From Planctomycetota bacterium (GTDB taxonomy: Bacteria; Planctomycetota; Planctomycetia; Gemmatales; Gemmataceae), in NCBI GenBank assembly GCA_021413735.1, contig JAIOPV010000160.1, forward strand, positions 1 to 52,822: a stretch of 52,822 nucleotides of DNA, given 5' to 3'. A model generated the notes under the pieces. That model was not told the origin of the DNA. It saw nothing but the letters and a program-made list of their open reading frames with translations, and searched no databases. This document shows, one piece after another, positions 39,560-49,718 of this stretch. Numbering within the stretch: position 1 is the stretch's first letter; each line of letters starts with the position of its first letter. The position numbers and the translations under genes are program-made.

Positions 39560-40573
39560 TCACTTCGCGGTCTTCGTCAACTGCTCCAGCACCGACTCGA
39601 TCACCAGAATCAACTGTACGCGGCGCTCGACTCGGTAATCGGCCTCCACGCACTTCTCGATCAACTCCAACACTCGATCGGGGCCGTGTCGCTGTGCAAA
39701 CGCCCGGAGTCGCGGTTCCTCGGTTGTGTCGATGCCCGCCACGTCCGCCCCAAGAGCCAACCGCAACGCGTGCCGCAGCGCATCGACGAAGAACCCGATC
39801 ACCACCGACGCCCGCGTGCGTTTCCCTGCCGAATCGTCGCCGGCTTCTTCCACGAACTTCGTCCACACATCCGCCAGCCTTGCAAAGTTCGGCCGCTCCG
39901 CTGTCACGCCCGCGATGAGCGCTTCACGCACTTGCCAGATCGCGTCATCATCGAGAGCCATCGCACGAGCCACGCTTCCACCCGAGAGTCGAGCGAGTTT
40001 CTCCCGTCTTGCCGGATCCGTGATCCCCTGCTCTGCCAACACCGCGGCAACATCGGTGGAACTCAGCGGTCGGAAACGCACGACCTGACACCGGGAAAGA
40101 ATCGTCGGCAACTGGCGATCCATTCCCGTGGCGAGAAGCACCAACACCGCACCCGGCGGAGGTTCTTCGAGCGTCTTCAGAAAGCTGTTCGCCGACTCGG
40201 CGTTGAAGTCGTCCGCATCCTCGACGATGCCGACCTTTCGACTGCCGCGGGAAGGCTTGCGTGAGAGATGCGAGCAGAAGGCCCGCATCTCATCGACGGG
40301 CAGTTCAAGCTTTCCCTCGGGCGTGCGGAGCGTCAGGAAATCGGGGTGCGTTTCGGCTTCGACCTGGGCACAACCTGGGCATGAATCGCACGCCGTGAGC
40401 GGAGCCGGTGGGCGTTCGCAGAGCAGGGCCTTGGCAAGTTCGTGAGCGAAGAGTCGTTTGCCGACGCCATCGGGACCGACGAAGAGATAGCTCTGGCCGA
40501 AGCGGCCACTTGCGAACGCGGACTGAAACGTTTGCTTGGCCTCGCCGTGCCCGCGAACGCGATCCCACGACAT
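39560..40573 (-). CDS. holB: DNA polymerase III subunit delta'
   Basis: 337 residues from ATG 40573, chosen for AAGGAG six bases upstream; an ATG nine codons earlier is the alternative. AAA+ clamp-loader layout: SYLFVGPDGVGKRLFAHELA (Walker A), zinc-binding CDSCPGCAQVE after LLCERP, VGIVEDADDFNAESANSFLK (Walker B), TLEEPPPGAVLVLLAT (sensor I) and a helical C-terminal domain. It is part of the replicative clamp loader. Confidence 0.88.
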   Translation of the reverse strand: MSWDRVRGHGEAKQTFQSAFASGRFGQSYLFVGPDGVGKRLFAHELAKALLCERPPAPLTACDSCPGCAQVEAETHPDFLTLRTPEGKLELPVDEMRAFCSHLSRKPSRGSRKVGIVEDADDFNAESANSFLKTLEEPPPGAVLVLLATGMDRQLPTILSRCQVVRFRPLSSTDVAAVLAEQGITDPARREKLARLSGGSVARAMALDDDAIWQVREALIAGVTAERPNFARLADVWTKFVEEAGDDSAGKRTRASVVIGFFVDALRHALRLALGADVAGIDTTEEPRLRAFAQRHGPDRVLELIEKCVEADYRVERRVQLILVIESVLEQLTKTAK

Positions 40574-40630
40574 GACGGCTCCTTCCGTGGTTTCAGTCAT
40601 ACCGACTGTGCGAATGTGGATCGAGACGTG

Positions 40631-41011
40631 TCACCGGTTTCGACCAGATGGCACGACGAGCATTCGCGGTTGCAACAACTGCGATTCGAGTGCCGCGATG
40701 TCCTGTTGATAGGACTTCTCAAGATCCTTCAACAATTCGATGCACTTGACATCTTCTGCGCTGGGTTGGTCGCGGGCTTGCAGAACTGTCAAAGTGTCTT
40801 GCGTCTGAGCCAGTGCCACGCGGGATGATACCAACTTCTTGTGGAGGCCTTCGCGCACCACATGTTCGGACGTTTGAAGTGCCTCAAACTGTCGCTTGAG
40901 CAACTCGATCTGCATCCTGAGTTTGAGGCTGGGGGGACGATTATTGGGGCCACCATGAATCCAACTCGCCATCACCACAACGATCTGGGCGAGGATCTTG
41001 CAACTCAACAT
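40631..41011 (-). CDS. Hypothetical protein with N-terminal hydrophobic segment and coiled coil
   Basis: 126 residues from ATG 41011 with GAGGAGA upstream. The N-terminus MLSCKILAQIVVVMASWIHG looks like a signal-anchor or export signal; residues 40-110 form a coiled coil (MQIELLKRQFEALQTSEHVV; LLKDLEKSYQQDIAALESQL). No family recognised. It may work with holB only by chance of position. Confidence 0.6.
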   Translation of the reverse strand: MLSCKILAQIVVVMASWIHGGPNNRPPSLKLRMQIELLKRQFEALQTSEHVVREGLHKKLVSSRVALAQTQDTLTVLQARDQPSAEDVKCIELLKDLEKSYQQDIAALESQLLQPRMLVVPSGRNR

Positions 41012-41086
41012 GATCGACTCTCCTCTGCGTTCCCGCCGCACACTGAGTGTATCATGGCACCCTCTGAGGCAACAAACCCCGCGGTT

Positions 41087-43369
41087 TCACCCTGCGGAGC
41101 GCTGCACCGTTATGATGATGTACTTCGACGTCGGCGTGTTGCTCGTCTCGGCCACGCTATCCAGCGGAACTAGCACGTTCGTCTCCGGGAAGTACGTCGC
41201 GGCACTGCGGCGCGGGATGTCGTATTCCACCACGACGAACCGCGGCGCGACTCGCGTTTCGCCCCGGAAGTGGCTCACCAAATCAACCACATCGCCAGCT
41301 TTCAGACCGCGTTCGCGAATATCCTCAGCGTTCATGAACACCACCCGCCGACCCTGCGAGATGCCACGATAACGGTCGTCGAGACCGTAAACCGTCGTGT
41401 TGAACTGGTCGTGCGTGCGAATCGTCATCATCACCAACTGCCCAGGTTCGAGGCGGTTCGTTGGTGCCGGGTTCACCGTGAAATTCGCCTTCTTGTTCGG
41501 CGTTGTGAATTCCCGATCACGCGGACCGTTCGGCAGATAGAAGCCTCCGGGTTGCCGCACGCGTTGGTTGTAATCCTTGAAGCCGGGTATCACTCGTTCG
41601 ATGCGTTCGCGGATTCGGTCGTAATTCGCGACGAGATCAAGCCACGGCGTTGTTGTGCGTTTGCCGAGCGTTGCAGTCGCCAACCGTGCCACGATGGCTG
41701 GCTCGCTGAGGAGTTGCGTGCTTGCTGGCGTCAACTTGCCTTGCGACTTCTGCACCACACCCATTGAGTTCTCGGTTGTCACGAACTGCACGCCAGTCGC
41801 TTGCCGATCAAGTTCGGTTCGCCCGAGGCATGGCAAGATCAGAGCTGTGCGCCCCGTCACGAGATGCGAGCGATTCAACTTGATGGAAACATGCGCCGTG
41901 AGCCGACAATTTTGCAGTGCGGCGGCGGTTGCGGCAGTGTCAGGGGTCGCCGAGAGGAAGTTGCCGCCGAGCGCGACAAAGACCTTCGCTTTGCCGTCGC
42001 GCATGGCTCGGATCGAATCAACCACATCGAACCCATGATGCCGAGGCGGATCGAATCCGAATTCCTTCTGAAGCGAATCGAGAAGCCACACCGGTGGCCT
42101 CTCGAAGATGCCCATTGTGCGGTCGCCTTGCACATTCGAGTGACCCCGCACAGGACACAGCCCCGCCCCAGGCTTCCCGATGGCTCCGCGAAGCAGCATC
42201 AGATTCACGACATCGCGAATGGTGCCGACGGCGTTCAGCGTTTGCGTCAGCCCCATCGCCCAACAGCAGATGATGCGATCCGATGCCGCGACACGACGAG
42301 CCACATCTTCGATCTGCTCGCGAGTGATCCCTGACTGCTCCGTGATGAAATCCCATGACACAGCTTCGATCGCGGTGCGTAGTTCGGGGAAGCCTTCCGT
42401 GTACTCCGCAACGAACGGGCGGTCGATGGCGTCGAGAGCGAACAGCGCCTTCATGATGCCTTGCAAGAGTGCCGCGTCGCCTGCGATTTGCACCTTCAGG
42501 TAGACATCCGCGAGCGGCGTTCCGAAGCCAAGCATCCCGCGAACTTCCTGCGGGTTGCGAAACGCCAGCAACCCTGCTTCGACCAGCGGATTCACCACGA
42601 CAATCTGAGCACCCGCACGCTTTGCCTTCTGAAGTGCCGTGAGCATTCGCGGGTGATTCGTTCCGGGATTCTGCCCGATGATGAGGATGAGTTGGGCCTT
42701 CTCGAAGTCGTCGAGTTTCACTGTGCCCTTGCCGATGCCGATGGTTGGCCCCAGTGCGGATCCGCTCGACTCATGGCACATATTCGAGCAGTCCGGCATG
42801 TTGTTCGTGCCGAACTCCCTGGCGAAGAGTTGATACAGGAACGCAGCCTCGTTCGACGCCCGGCCCGATGTGTAGAAGAGCGCTTCATCGGGTGAAGCGA
42901 GTGCGTTCAGTTCATCGGCGATGAGCAAGAACGCATCGTCCCACGTGATCGGTTCGTAGTGCGCCGCCCCCGGACGCAGCACCAATGGCTCAACCAATCG
43001 CCCCTGCTGCCCATGCCAGTAATCGGACTGCTTCGCGAGTTCTTCGACGCTCCACTGGGCGAAGAACTCGCGGCCGATCTTTCGTGTGTCTGCTTCCCAG
43101 GCGACGGCCTTCGCACCGTTCTCGCAGAACTCCGTCCGTGAACGAACATCGTCCGGATCGGGCCACGCACAACTCGGGCAGTCGTACCCCGACGATTGAT
43201 TCAGCAGCATCAGCGCCCGTGTGCCACGAAAGAAGCCGGCTTCACCCCAGACGTGCGCCATCGACTTCACGACAGCGGTGAAGCCAGCCGCGGCAACCTT
43301 GGGATGGCCGACACTGAGTGTGTCTGGCTCTGGGGGACAGGTTCCGTCGTAAGCGTTGGGTGTGGTCAT
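41087..43369 (-). CDS. FdhF/YdeP-family molybdopterin oxidoreductase
   Basis: 760 residues of the formate dehydrogenase alpha-like YdeP group: CPSCAWPDPDD near 65, FYTSGRASNEAAFLYQLFAR, DCSNMCHESSG, ILIIGQNPGTNHPRMLTALQ and the C-terminal molybdopterin-binding domain (LVMMTIRTHDQFNTTVYGLD, RRVVFMNAEDIRERG). It has no obvious partner electron-transfer subunit here. Its ATG overlaps the fdhD stop (ATGA); FdhD inserts sulfur for the cofactor of such enzymes, so the pairing is functional. Substrate unknown; formate is not certain. Confidence 0.85.
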   Translation of the reverse strand: MTTPNAYDGTCPPEPDTLSVGHPKVAAAGFTAVVKSMAHVWGEAGFFRGTRALMLLNQSSGYDCPSCAWPDPDDVRSRTEFCENGAKAVAWEADTRKIGREFFAQWSVEELAKQSDYWHGQQGRLVEPLVLRPGAAHYEPITWDDAFLLIADELNALASPDEALFYTSGRASNEAAFLYQLFAREFGTNNMPDCSNMCHESSGSALGPTIGIGKGTVKLDDFEKAQLILIIGQNPGTNHPRMLTALQKAKRAGAQIVVVNPLVEAGLLAFRNPQEVRGMLGFGTPLADVYLKVQIAGDAALLQGIMKALFALDAIDRPFVAEYTEGFPELRTAIEAVSWDFITEQSGITREQIEDVARRVAASDRIICCWAMGLTQTLNAVGTIRDVVNLMLLRGAIGKPGAGLCPVRGHSNVQGDRTMGIFERPPVWLLDSLQKEFGFDPPRHHGFDVVDSIRAMRDGKAKVFVALGGNFLSATPDTAATAAALQNCRLTAHVSIKLNRSHLVTGRTALILPCLGRTELDRQATGVQFVTTENSMGVVQKSQGKLTPASTQLLSEPAIVARLATATLGKRTTTPWLDLVANYDRIRERIERVIPGFKDYNQRVRQPGGFYLPNGPRDREFTTPNKKANFTVNPAPTNRLEPGQLVMMTIRTHDQFNTTVYGLDDRYRGISQGRRVVFMNAEDIRERGLKAGDVVDLVSHFRGETRVAPRFVVVEYDIPRRSAATYFPETNVLVPLDSVAETSNTPTSKYIIITVQRSAG

Positions 43370-44229
43370 GGGAGAAGCCGACCAGGGTGAGCGTAGACGT
43401 TAAACCGATTATCTCGCACGAAGCCGAGCAGCGTCAGTCCAAACCGCGTGGCGAGTTCGACCGCCAAACTTGACGGCGCACCAACAGCCGCCAGCACGGA
43501 GATTCCAGCCGCGAGAGCCTTCTGAGCCAACTCGAAACTCGCGCGACCACTGACGAGCATCACACGATCCGTCAGTGGCAACCGATCCGCGAGCAGTTCC
43601 GCACCAATCAGTTTATCGACGGCGTTGTGACGTCCGACATCCTCGCGGACAGCGAGCAGATTCCCGCAGGAATCGAAGAGCGCCGCAGCGTGCAACCCGC
43701 CAGTGCGGTCGAAGGTCTTCTGAGAGTCGCGAAGAATGCCAGGCAACTGATGGACGAGTTCCGCCGATAAAAATGGTCGGTCCGTGTTTGGGAGTGGTGA
43801 ACTACGCGTGGCGAGCGAATCGAGCGAGGTCTTCCCGCAGACGCCACAGCTCGATGTCGTCGCGAAGTGTCGTTCGAGGCCATCAAACGCGACTGCGACC
43901 TCAGGTTGAAGTTCGACACGAACGGCATTCGGATGCCCGCACGGAACGACTTGTTGCAGATCACCACGACCGCGAATCACGCCTTCCGCGAAGAGGAATC
44001 CAACTGCGAGTTCGTCGTCGTTTGCAGGCGTTCGCATCGTCAGTGACGCTGTGCGTCGAACCCGATCTTCAACCGCTCCGAATTCCAGCACGATCTCCAA
44101 CGGTTCCTCGACCGCAACCCAATCCGTGCGTTCCGTCTCCGCAGCGTCGCCAAGCGTTCGCACAGTGACGGCGGCAACCCCGGAATTGGCGTGGGTCGGA
44201 CTCAGGAACAGGAGCGGGAGTTCAGGCAA
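43366..44229 (-). CDS. fdhD: Formate dehydrogenase accessory sulfurtransferase FdhD
   Basis: 287 residues with TSSCGVCGKTSLDSL (the CxxC sulfurtransferase motif), AVGFLFAEGVI, FDRTGGLHAAALFD, VREDVGRHNAVDKLIG and VSGRASFELAQKALAAGISV. FdhD transfers sulfur from IscS to the molybdenum cofactor before insertion into formate dehydrogenase-like enzymes. It starts at TTG (44229) with GAGGG close upstream and overlaps the oxidoreductase start by ATGA. Confidence 0.9.
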   Translation of the reverse strand: MPELPLLFLSPTHANSGVAAVTVRTLGDAAETERTDWVAVEEPLEIVLEFGAVEDRVRRTASLTMRTPANDDELAVGFLFAEGVIRGRGDLQQVVPCGHPNAVRVELQPEVAVAFDGLERHFATTSSCGVCGKTSLDSLATRSSPLPNTDRPFLSAELVHQLPGILRDSQKTFDRTGGLHAAALFDSCGNLLAVREDVGRHNAVDKLIGAELLADRLPLTDRVMLVSGRASFELAQKALAAGISVLAAVGAPSSLAVELATRFGLTLLGFVRDNRFNVYAHPGRLLP

Positions 44230-44530
44230 ATCACCCTCTGGTGAATCAGAACCACAACATGATGGCGGTTTGATGTCGAAATATCGACCGCGTCGAAAGT
44301 TGTGCGGGATTGTCCGGTTATGTTAGTCTATGCGTATTACTCATGAGGGATCGCGTGGAAGGGCAGGCCGGGCCTGAACCTTGGTGAGTTCAAACGAATC
44401 TTTCCGAAAACCCCACCAACGCAACTCTTCAGGATAGAATTATTGCGTATTTCGGAGCTACTGACGAACGACGTTTGTGGCTCGGCCGTTCACTCGCTCA
44501 CTCGACAAGCCGAAATTGTCGCAAATCATA
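44230..44530. other. Divergent intergenic region, fdhD and kinase
   Basis: About 300 bases between divergent starts. It must contain the promoters of fdhD and the kinase. I see no unambiguous -35/-10 pair, hairpin or repeat in it. Confidence 0.4.
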
Positions 44531-47299
44531 ATGGGAGCGAAATCAACCGTGGGAATGTCGAAGCAATCGTCGGGCTCAGATCGGGTCACCGTGAGCATCT
44601 CGCACGTCCCACCAGCGACAGAGGAACAGGCTTCCACTGGGCCTGGTTGGACACTCCCCGCTCCAACATCGGCGAATCCACTCTGTTTCGGCGAATTTGA
44701 AGTGATCAGCGAGATCGGTGAAGGTGGAATGGGCCGCGTCTACAAGGCCCTCGACCGGAACCTCGGCCGGCTCGTCGCAGTCAAAGTTCTGCGCAGTCCG
44801 GATCCGTTCGAGGCGAGCCGTTTCCGTGGCGAAGCGGAGATGATCGCACTTCTGGACCACCCCAACATCGTCAAGATCTTTGCGATCGATACGACGCCCG
44901 ATTGCAGGCCTTACATCGCCCTGGAATTTGCCGAAGGCGGCAGTCTCGATCGGGAACTCAACGCACAACCTTTGGAGCCACGGCGAGCCGCTGAGATGGC
45001 GGAGATCCTGGCTCGGGCGATCCATCACGCACACGAAAAGGGCGTGATTCACCGCGACCTGAAACCCGCGAACGTGTTGCGTGGAAAGGATGGGGTTCTC
45101 AAAATCACCGACTTTGGGTTGGCGAAGCAACTCGAAGTCTCGTCGGGGATGACCCCTTCTGGCGCGGTCATGGGGACGCCCAGTTACATGGCTCCAGAAC
45201 AGGCCGAGGGCAAAGTCAAGCAACTTGGCCCACCGACGGACGTGTACGGTCTCGGGGCGATCCTGTACGAGATGCTCACGGGCCGGCCTCCGTTCCGAGG
45301 CGTGAACCTTGTCGATACGTTGGAGCAAGTTCGCTGGGCCGAGCCGGCCTCGCCGAGCCAGTTCGTTCCGCGACTGCATCGGGATCTCGCAACGATCTGT
45401 CTCAAGTGCCTCAGGAAGACTCCAGCACAGCGATACGCTACCGCGGGCGCCTTGGCCGAGGATCTGCGGCACTGGCTTAACGGGGAAACGATCGTCGCCC
45501 GTTCTGCTCCGTCCTGGGAACGCGCCTGGCGGCAAATCAAACGGCGACCCTGGCAAGCCGCGACAACCGTTGCGACCGCTTTCGTTGCAGGGCTTCTGGT
45601 ATTTGGTGCGATCTACTTCCACAACCGGCAGCAAAAGGAAGAATACGAACGAACCCTGCGAGAACAGGAGACATCGGCCCAGACGGAACGGAACGAGTTG
45701 GAGAAGGCTGCCCGCGAGAAACTCGACCAGGTTCAGAACCAAAATGTGGCGAGACTCCGCGAACGAAACGAAGCAGCCTTGCTTGCCCTCGAAGGCATTC
45801 GCGACATGATCCTGAAAGGGAACCTGCCCAACACGAAGGAACTCAACCCCCTCAAGGCCGGACTGTTCAAGTATTACAAGGAGTTAAACAAGCAACTCAA
45901 GCATGAGGGGGCGGACAAGAAAAAGCTGGCACAAGCGTGGGTTGAAATTGGGACGATGATCCACGAAACGGGAAGCAAAGAGAACGCCTGGGAAGCGTAC
46001 AAGGAAGCCGTCGAGTTGTACCAGGCGTTGGCGGAAAACACGCCGGAAGATCGGTTCAAACAGGTCGAAGCCTTACTGAAATTCGGTCGTGTCTCCTACG
46101 AACGCAACTTGGACCGCGAGGCTGAAACCGCATGCACAACCGTGGAAACGCTGCTCAACGTCAGCCAGCCGGATATGGACAAGGTCCGTGCGGGATACCT
46201 CGCGGATATGTGGCATTTACGCGGCGAATTGGACGCACGCAAACGGCGGTTGTCTGACGCGATCAACGACTACAATCGCGCGATCAACCTCCGGCTGACT
46301 TCGGCCGGCGAATACCACACAATGAGCGTGCCCCAACTGGTGGAACTCGGAAAGAAGTCCCCTGCGAAGCTCAAGATTGCCGTCGCTCATCTTCGTGGCC
46401 TTGCCCGTGGGTATGGGTATCTCGGCGACGTGCTGCTCGACGAACGCCGCCTCGTCGAGGCCGACAAGGCGTACTGGGATTCGCAACGGATCCGGCAGCG
46501 GATCGTCGAGGCGATCACCCTTGCACCACGAGCCGAAGGGCTTGCCAGCCGAGACGTTCTCACCGAGAAGGATTTGAGGGAGGCCAAACTCCAACTCTCG
46601 CGAGGCTGGGGGAACTTCACCCAAATTCAGACCTACTGCCGGGCGATTGCGACCGCAAAGCATTTCGCCGAGACGTCGCTGAAACTCCGCAAGGAAATCA
46701 GCAGTGCCAACCCGTCGAACATCGAGTTTCGCCGCGACGTGTGCGACAACCTCAACACAATCGCCGCGCTCCTGATGCTCTTAGGTGATGACGACGGCGT
46801 CGAGGAAATGCTCCTCGAATCCCGCAACATGCCGCAAGATACATCCGACCATGCGAACCCGTGGACGGCGGAGGCGTTAGGAACGGTCGCTAAGTCGCAC
46901 GTTCTCCTCGCTCAGTTCTATGCCAAGAACCGCCAGCCAGAAAAGGCGCGAGAGGAACTCAGGATTGCTCTGACCCATCTGGAATCGCTTGCAAAACTCA
47001 ACCCCTCCAACCCTGGTGCGGCCTTTGACCGCGCCGTGGCCTACGCCCTATCCGCCGAACTCGGTGATCCCTCGGCGGCCAGCGCCGAGTATCAGAAGTC
47101 ACTCGCCTCGTTTGAACTCGCGGTGCGGAATCATTACCGCGAACGGCACCCGGAAGATATCCGGGCGATGCGAGCTTTCGAGAAACTCAAGGCCAACGAG
47201 ACGTTTGAAAAGTTGCTCGGTGACCTTCGCGCCGCTCGAAAGCCGGTGAGTCAAGGATCACTTAAAACGCCAGCCGCATCCCCCGCAGGCGGGCAATAG
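44531..47299 (+). CDS. Transmembrane Ser/Thr protein kinase with C-terminal TPR-like region
   Basis: About 922 residues. Kinase domain: GEGGMGRVY loop, VAVKVL lysine, GVIHRDLKPANVL catalytic loop, KITDFGLAKQ (DFG), MGTPSYMAPEQAEG and DVYGLGAILYEMLTGRPPF. It is followed by a basic juxtamembrane part, a membrane helix (ATTVATAFVAGLLVFGAIYF), a coiled coil (QKEEYERTLREQETSAQTER) and about 400 helical residues with TPR-like spacing. The start is uncertain: ATG 44531, ATG 44555 or GTG 44477, all without a good ribosome site. The last 38 bases overlap the convergent dapL gene. Planctomycetes encode many such kinases; the target is unknown. Confidence 0.87.
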   Translation: MGAKSTVGMSKQSSGSDRVTVSISHVPPATEEQASTGPGWTLPAPTSANPLCFGEFEVISEIGEGGMGRVYKALDRNLGRLVAVKVLRSPDPFEASRFRGEAEMIALLDHPNIVKIFAIDTTPDCRPYIALEFAEGGSLDRELNAQPLEPRRAAEMAEILARAIHHAHEKGVIHRDLKPANVLRGKDGVLKITDFGLAKQLEVSSGMTPSGAVMGTPSYMAPEQAEGKVKQLGPPTDVYGLGAILYEMLTGRPPFRGVNLVDTLEQVRWAEPASPSQFVPRLHRDLATICLKCLRKTPAQRYATAGALAEDLRHWLNGETIVARSAPSWERAWRQIKRRPWQAATTVATAFVAGLLVFGAIYFHNRQQKEEYERTLREQETSAQTERNELEKAAREKLDQVQNQNVARLRERNEAALLALEGIRDMILKGNLPNTKELNPLKAGLFKYYKELNKQLKHEGADKKKLAQAWVEIGTMIHETGSKENAWEAYKEAVELYQALAENTPEDRFKQVEALLKFGRVSYERNLDREAETACTTVETLLNVSQPDMDKVRAGYLADMWHLRGELDARKRRLSDAINDYNRAINLRLTSAGEYHTMSVPQLVELGKKSPAKLKIAVAHLRGLARGYGYLGDVLLDERRLVEADKAYWDSQRIRQRIVEAITLAPRAEGLASRDVLTEKDLREAKLQLSRGWGNFTQIQTYCRAIATAKHFAETSLKLRKEISSANPSNIEFRRDVCDNLNTIAALLMLLGDDDGVEEMLLESRNMPQDTSDHANPWTAEALGTVAKSHVLLAQFYAKNRQPEKAREELRIALTHLESLAKLNPSNPGAAFDRAVAYALSAELGDPSAASAEYQKSLASFELAVRNHYRERHPEDIRAMRAFEKLKANETFEKLLGDLRAARKPVSQGSLKTPAASPAGGQ

Positions 47300-48506
47300 T
47301 TTCAGCCATCAGCGCGTCTTCCTCGGCTTCGGAATGAGCGATGTACGTCACCGAGAACCGCAGGTATGCACCTGCGTCGTCCCACGGAACGCAGCAGACG
47401 CTCTGGTCGTGGATCAGGTATTGCGACGCTTCTTCAGCGTTGCCGAAACCGCGATCACCGGCCGCCACGGGTGCGTTTGTGTACAGGAAGTAAGTGCCGC
47501 CCGGCATCGAACACTTGAAGCCGACCTGCTTCAACGCCGCGACCAGCTTCTCCAAGCGGCGCTTGTACTTCGCTCGGATTGCAACCGGGATTCCAGGCGT
47601 TCGCAGTGCATGTGCTGCCGCGTGCTGAATCGCCATGAACTGACCGCTGTCGCTGTTGTCCTTCACGTCGGCGTAGGCTTGCACAATCTTCGGATGGCCA
47701 CACACGAAGCCGAGCCGCCAGCCGATCATGTTGAAGCCCTTGCTCATGCTGTGGACTTCAACACCGACCTCCTTCGCACCGTCGATCTGCAAGAAACTCA
47801 ACGGCTCGGCTGCGTAACTTAGCAGAATGTGTGCCGCATCCTGGACGATCACGACTTGATTCTTGTGAGCGAACTCGATCACTCGCTTGTAGAAATCGGC
47901 CGTGGCAACCGCCCCCGTCGGGCTGTTCGGGTAGTTGATGACAAGCAGTTTCGCCCGCTTCTTCACGTCGGCTGATAAGCCATCGAGATCGGGGTAGAAG
48001 CCGTTTTCAGCCTTGAGCGGTAGCCTGACGACTTCGCCGCCAAGATACCGAGTCCATGTTCCCGCGACGGGGTAGCCTGGCACAGTCATCAGTGTGATGT
48101 CGTGCGGATTGATGAAGCACGCAGGCAGCATGGCATACGCGGGCTTACTGCCGATGCAGTGACACACCTCTGTTACTGGGTCGAGTTTCACACCGAACTG
48201 TCGTTGCATGAACTCGGCCGCGGCGTCCTTGTAGTTCTGGATGCCGTTGTCGGCGTAGCCGCGGTTCTCGACTTTGTTCGCTTCGTTGGTGAGTGCTTCA
48301 CGCACCGACACGTCGGCCATGTCGTCGTTTTCGCCGATGCCGAAGTCGAGCAACTTACGCTCGGGGTGCTCGGTGATCGCTTTACGCTTCGCACGCTTGA
48401 TCTTCTCGAACTTGTAGATGTCGGTGCCTTTGCCGTAGTTCGCACCTCCGATGCGATCGGCGAACAAAGTCTGAAACCAAGGATCGGCAGATGCGGACGT
48501 GGCCAT
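47262..48506 (-). CDS. dapL: LL-diaminopimelate aminotransferase
   Basis: 414 residues from ATG 48506. Fold-type I PLP enzyme with FGIGENDDMADVSVREAL, ENRGYADNGIQNYKDAAAEF, CIGSKPAYAMLPACFINPHD, VINYPNSPTGAVAT and VHSMSKGFNMIGWRLGFVCG, where the Lys is the PLP Schiff-base residue. It converts tetrahydrodipicolinate to LL-diaminopimelate in one step for lysine and cell-wall synthesis. It is convergent with and overlaps the kinase gene by 38 bases. Confidence 0.87.
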   Translation of the reverse strand: MATSASADPWFQTLFADRIGGANYGKGTDIYKFEKIKRAKRKAITEHPERKLLDFGIGENDDMADVSVREALTNEANKVENRGYADNGIQNYKDAAAEFMQRQFGVKLDPVTEVCHCIGSKPAYAMLPACFINPHDITLMTVPGYPVAGTWTRYLGGEVVRLPLKAENGFYPDLDGLSADVKKRAKLLVINYPNSPTGAVATADFYKRVIEFAHKNQVVIVQDAAHILLSYAAEPLSFLQIDGAKEVGVEVHSMSKGFNMIGWRLGFVCGHPKIVQAYADVKDNSDSGQFMAIQHAAAHALRTPGIPVAIRAKYKRRLEKLVAALKQVGFKCSMPGGTYFLYTNAPVAAGDRGFGNAEEASQYLIHDQSVCCVPWDDAGAYLRFSVTYIAHSEAEEDALMAETIARLRGMRLAF

Positions 48507-48565
48507 CGGCGGAACTCCAGGTGAAACGGCTCTCAATATGAGGTGTTGTAGCAGTGCGAAACGAG

Positions 48566-48593
48566 AAAGCCCACGGGTTCGCCCGTGGGCTTT
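48566..48593. terminator. Rho-independent terminator with TTCG loop
   Basis: AAAGCCCACGGG / CCCGTGGGCTTT, perfect 12-bp stem around TTCG. A T-run follows in both orientations. It terminates the DUF1559 gene on the minus strand, upstream of dapL. Confidence 0.88.
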
Positions 48594-48614
48594 TGTGGAG
48601 AGCGGGATTCGAAA

Positions 48615-49559
48615 TCACCACTCCGGTGGCAACCGCTCGCCACCGGTAGCCGTGATCGCCGCGCGAATGTTCTGGTCGAGGGAGTCCTGCTTGATGAACC
48701 GAACCATGCCGTCCCCGAATCCAACGTTCGTGCCGCGAGCGCCGGCTATCGTGAGCGGCGGCAATGAACCCGTGGGGCTATATTTGATCTCCTGTGGGCT
48801 GGCCCACGGCACCCGCTCAGTGCTGTGAATGAGCATGATCGTGTTCGAGGTTCCGTCGGTGACGCTGTTGAATGACACGAGCCTGCCGTCTTCTTGGAAC
48901 ATCGCACCGCCGCCGTAGAAGACGCGGTAATGAGTCTCGCCGCTGCTTGGGTCCACATCAATTGGCGTCGTGAATGTCTTGACGATTGTGCTCGATGCCG
49001 AGCGATTCTTGGGACTGTCCCACGGGACCGTCGTGTCGAATTGCAGAGCCAACGATTGCTGTTCCATGAACGGGAGCAGAGTCACGCGAAAGCTCATATC
49101 GGTATTGATCCCGCGGTTGCCATAGGCGTAGGGAGCGGCAACTCCACGGTATGTGTCGTGGAAATTGAGCATCGCAAGGCTCATCTGCCTCATGTTGTTC
49201 TGATCTGTCATTCGGGCGGCGGCCTCACGGACTTTCTGCACCGCTGGGAGGAGCAACGCGATGAGCACAATCGGCACGACCGTCGTTCCCAAGATGCCGG
49301 TTACAAGCCCGGCTTTTGCAGCTCCGGACTTCGATTTCCCCATGGCGATCGCAGCACAGATCACAGCGGGCAAGCCGAACAGCGGACCTGTGCAGAGCGA
49401 GATGATGCCGAGAACCAGGGAGATTGTTGCCAGCCCGTTGGAGGTATCATCGATTCGATCGTCGGGAAGACGGCGACGCCGTCTTGGGCGGTCATCGTAA
49501 TCATCGGGTTCGCGATCCCGAGGCTGCTCCCAGGGTCGGTCGTCGTCTGGCGTTGGCAT
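48615..49559 (-). CDS. DUF1559-type membrane protein
   Basis: 314 residues. An Arg/Asp-rich N-terminus ([20 protein letters not shown]) precedes two hydrophobic segments ([40 protein letters not shown]), then [20 protein letters not shown] and [19 protein letters not shown], the DUF1559 opener related to type II pseudopilins. The end has [15 protein letters not shown], corresponding to the H-x9-DG motif region. A large family in planctomycetes with unknown function, possibly cell-surface. Confidence 0.85.
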   Translation of the reverse strand: MPTPDDDRPWEQPRDREPDDYDDRPRRRRRLPDDRIDDTSNGLATISLVLGIISLCTGPLFGLPAVICAAIAMGKSKSGAAKAGLVTGILGTTVVPIVLIALLLPAVQKVREAAARMTDQNNMRQMSLAMLNFHDTYRGVAAPYAYGNRGINTDMSFRVTLLPFMEQQSLALQFDTTVPWDSPKNRSASSTIVKTFTTPIDVDPSSGETHYRVFYGGGAMFQEDGRLVSFNSVTDGTSNTIMLIHSTERVPWASPQEIKYSPTGSLPPLTIAGARGTNVGFGDGMVRFIKQDSLDQNIRAAITATGGERLPPEW

Positions 49560-49718
49560 GGGCGTTTTCCGCAGTGCTGGTTACTGGTTTGAACGAATGC
49601 CATGCCATGATATAGACTCGTCGATATTTTGATGAGCAGATGCAGACATTCCCTTGACAACAGATGTAACCGGACGAAACCTCCAACGAAGCCTGCCACA
49701 CCCTTCCTCGGTTGCCTC

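Noticed and set aside
44576-45742. A 388-residue minus-strand open frame inside the kinase
   Set aside because: It is the reverse of the conserved kinase domain, with no recognisable motif and no ribosome site.
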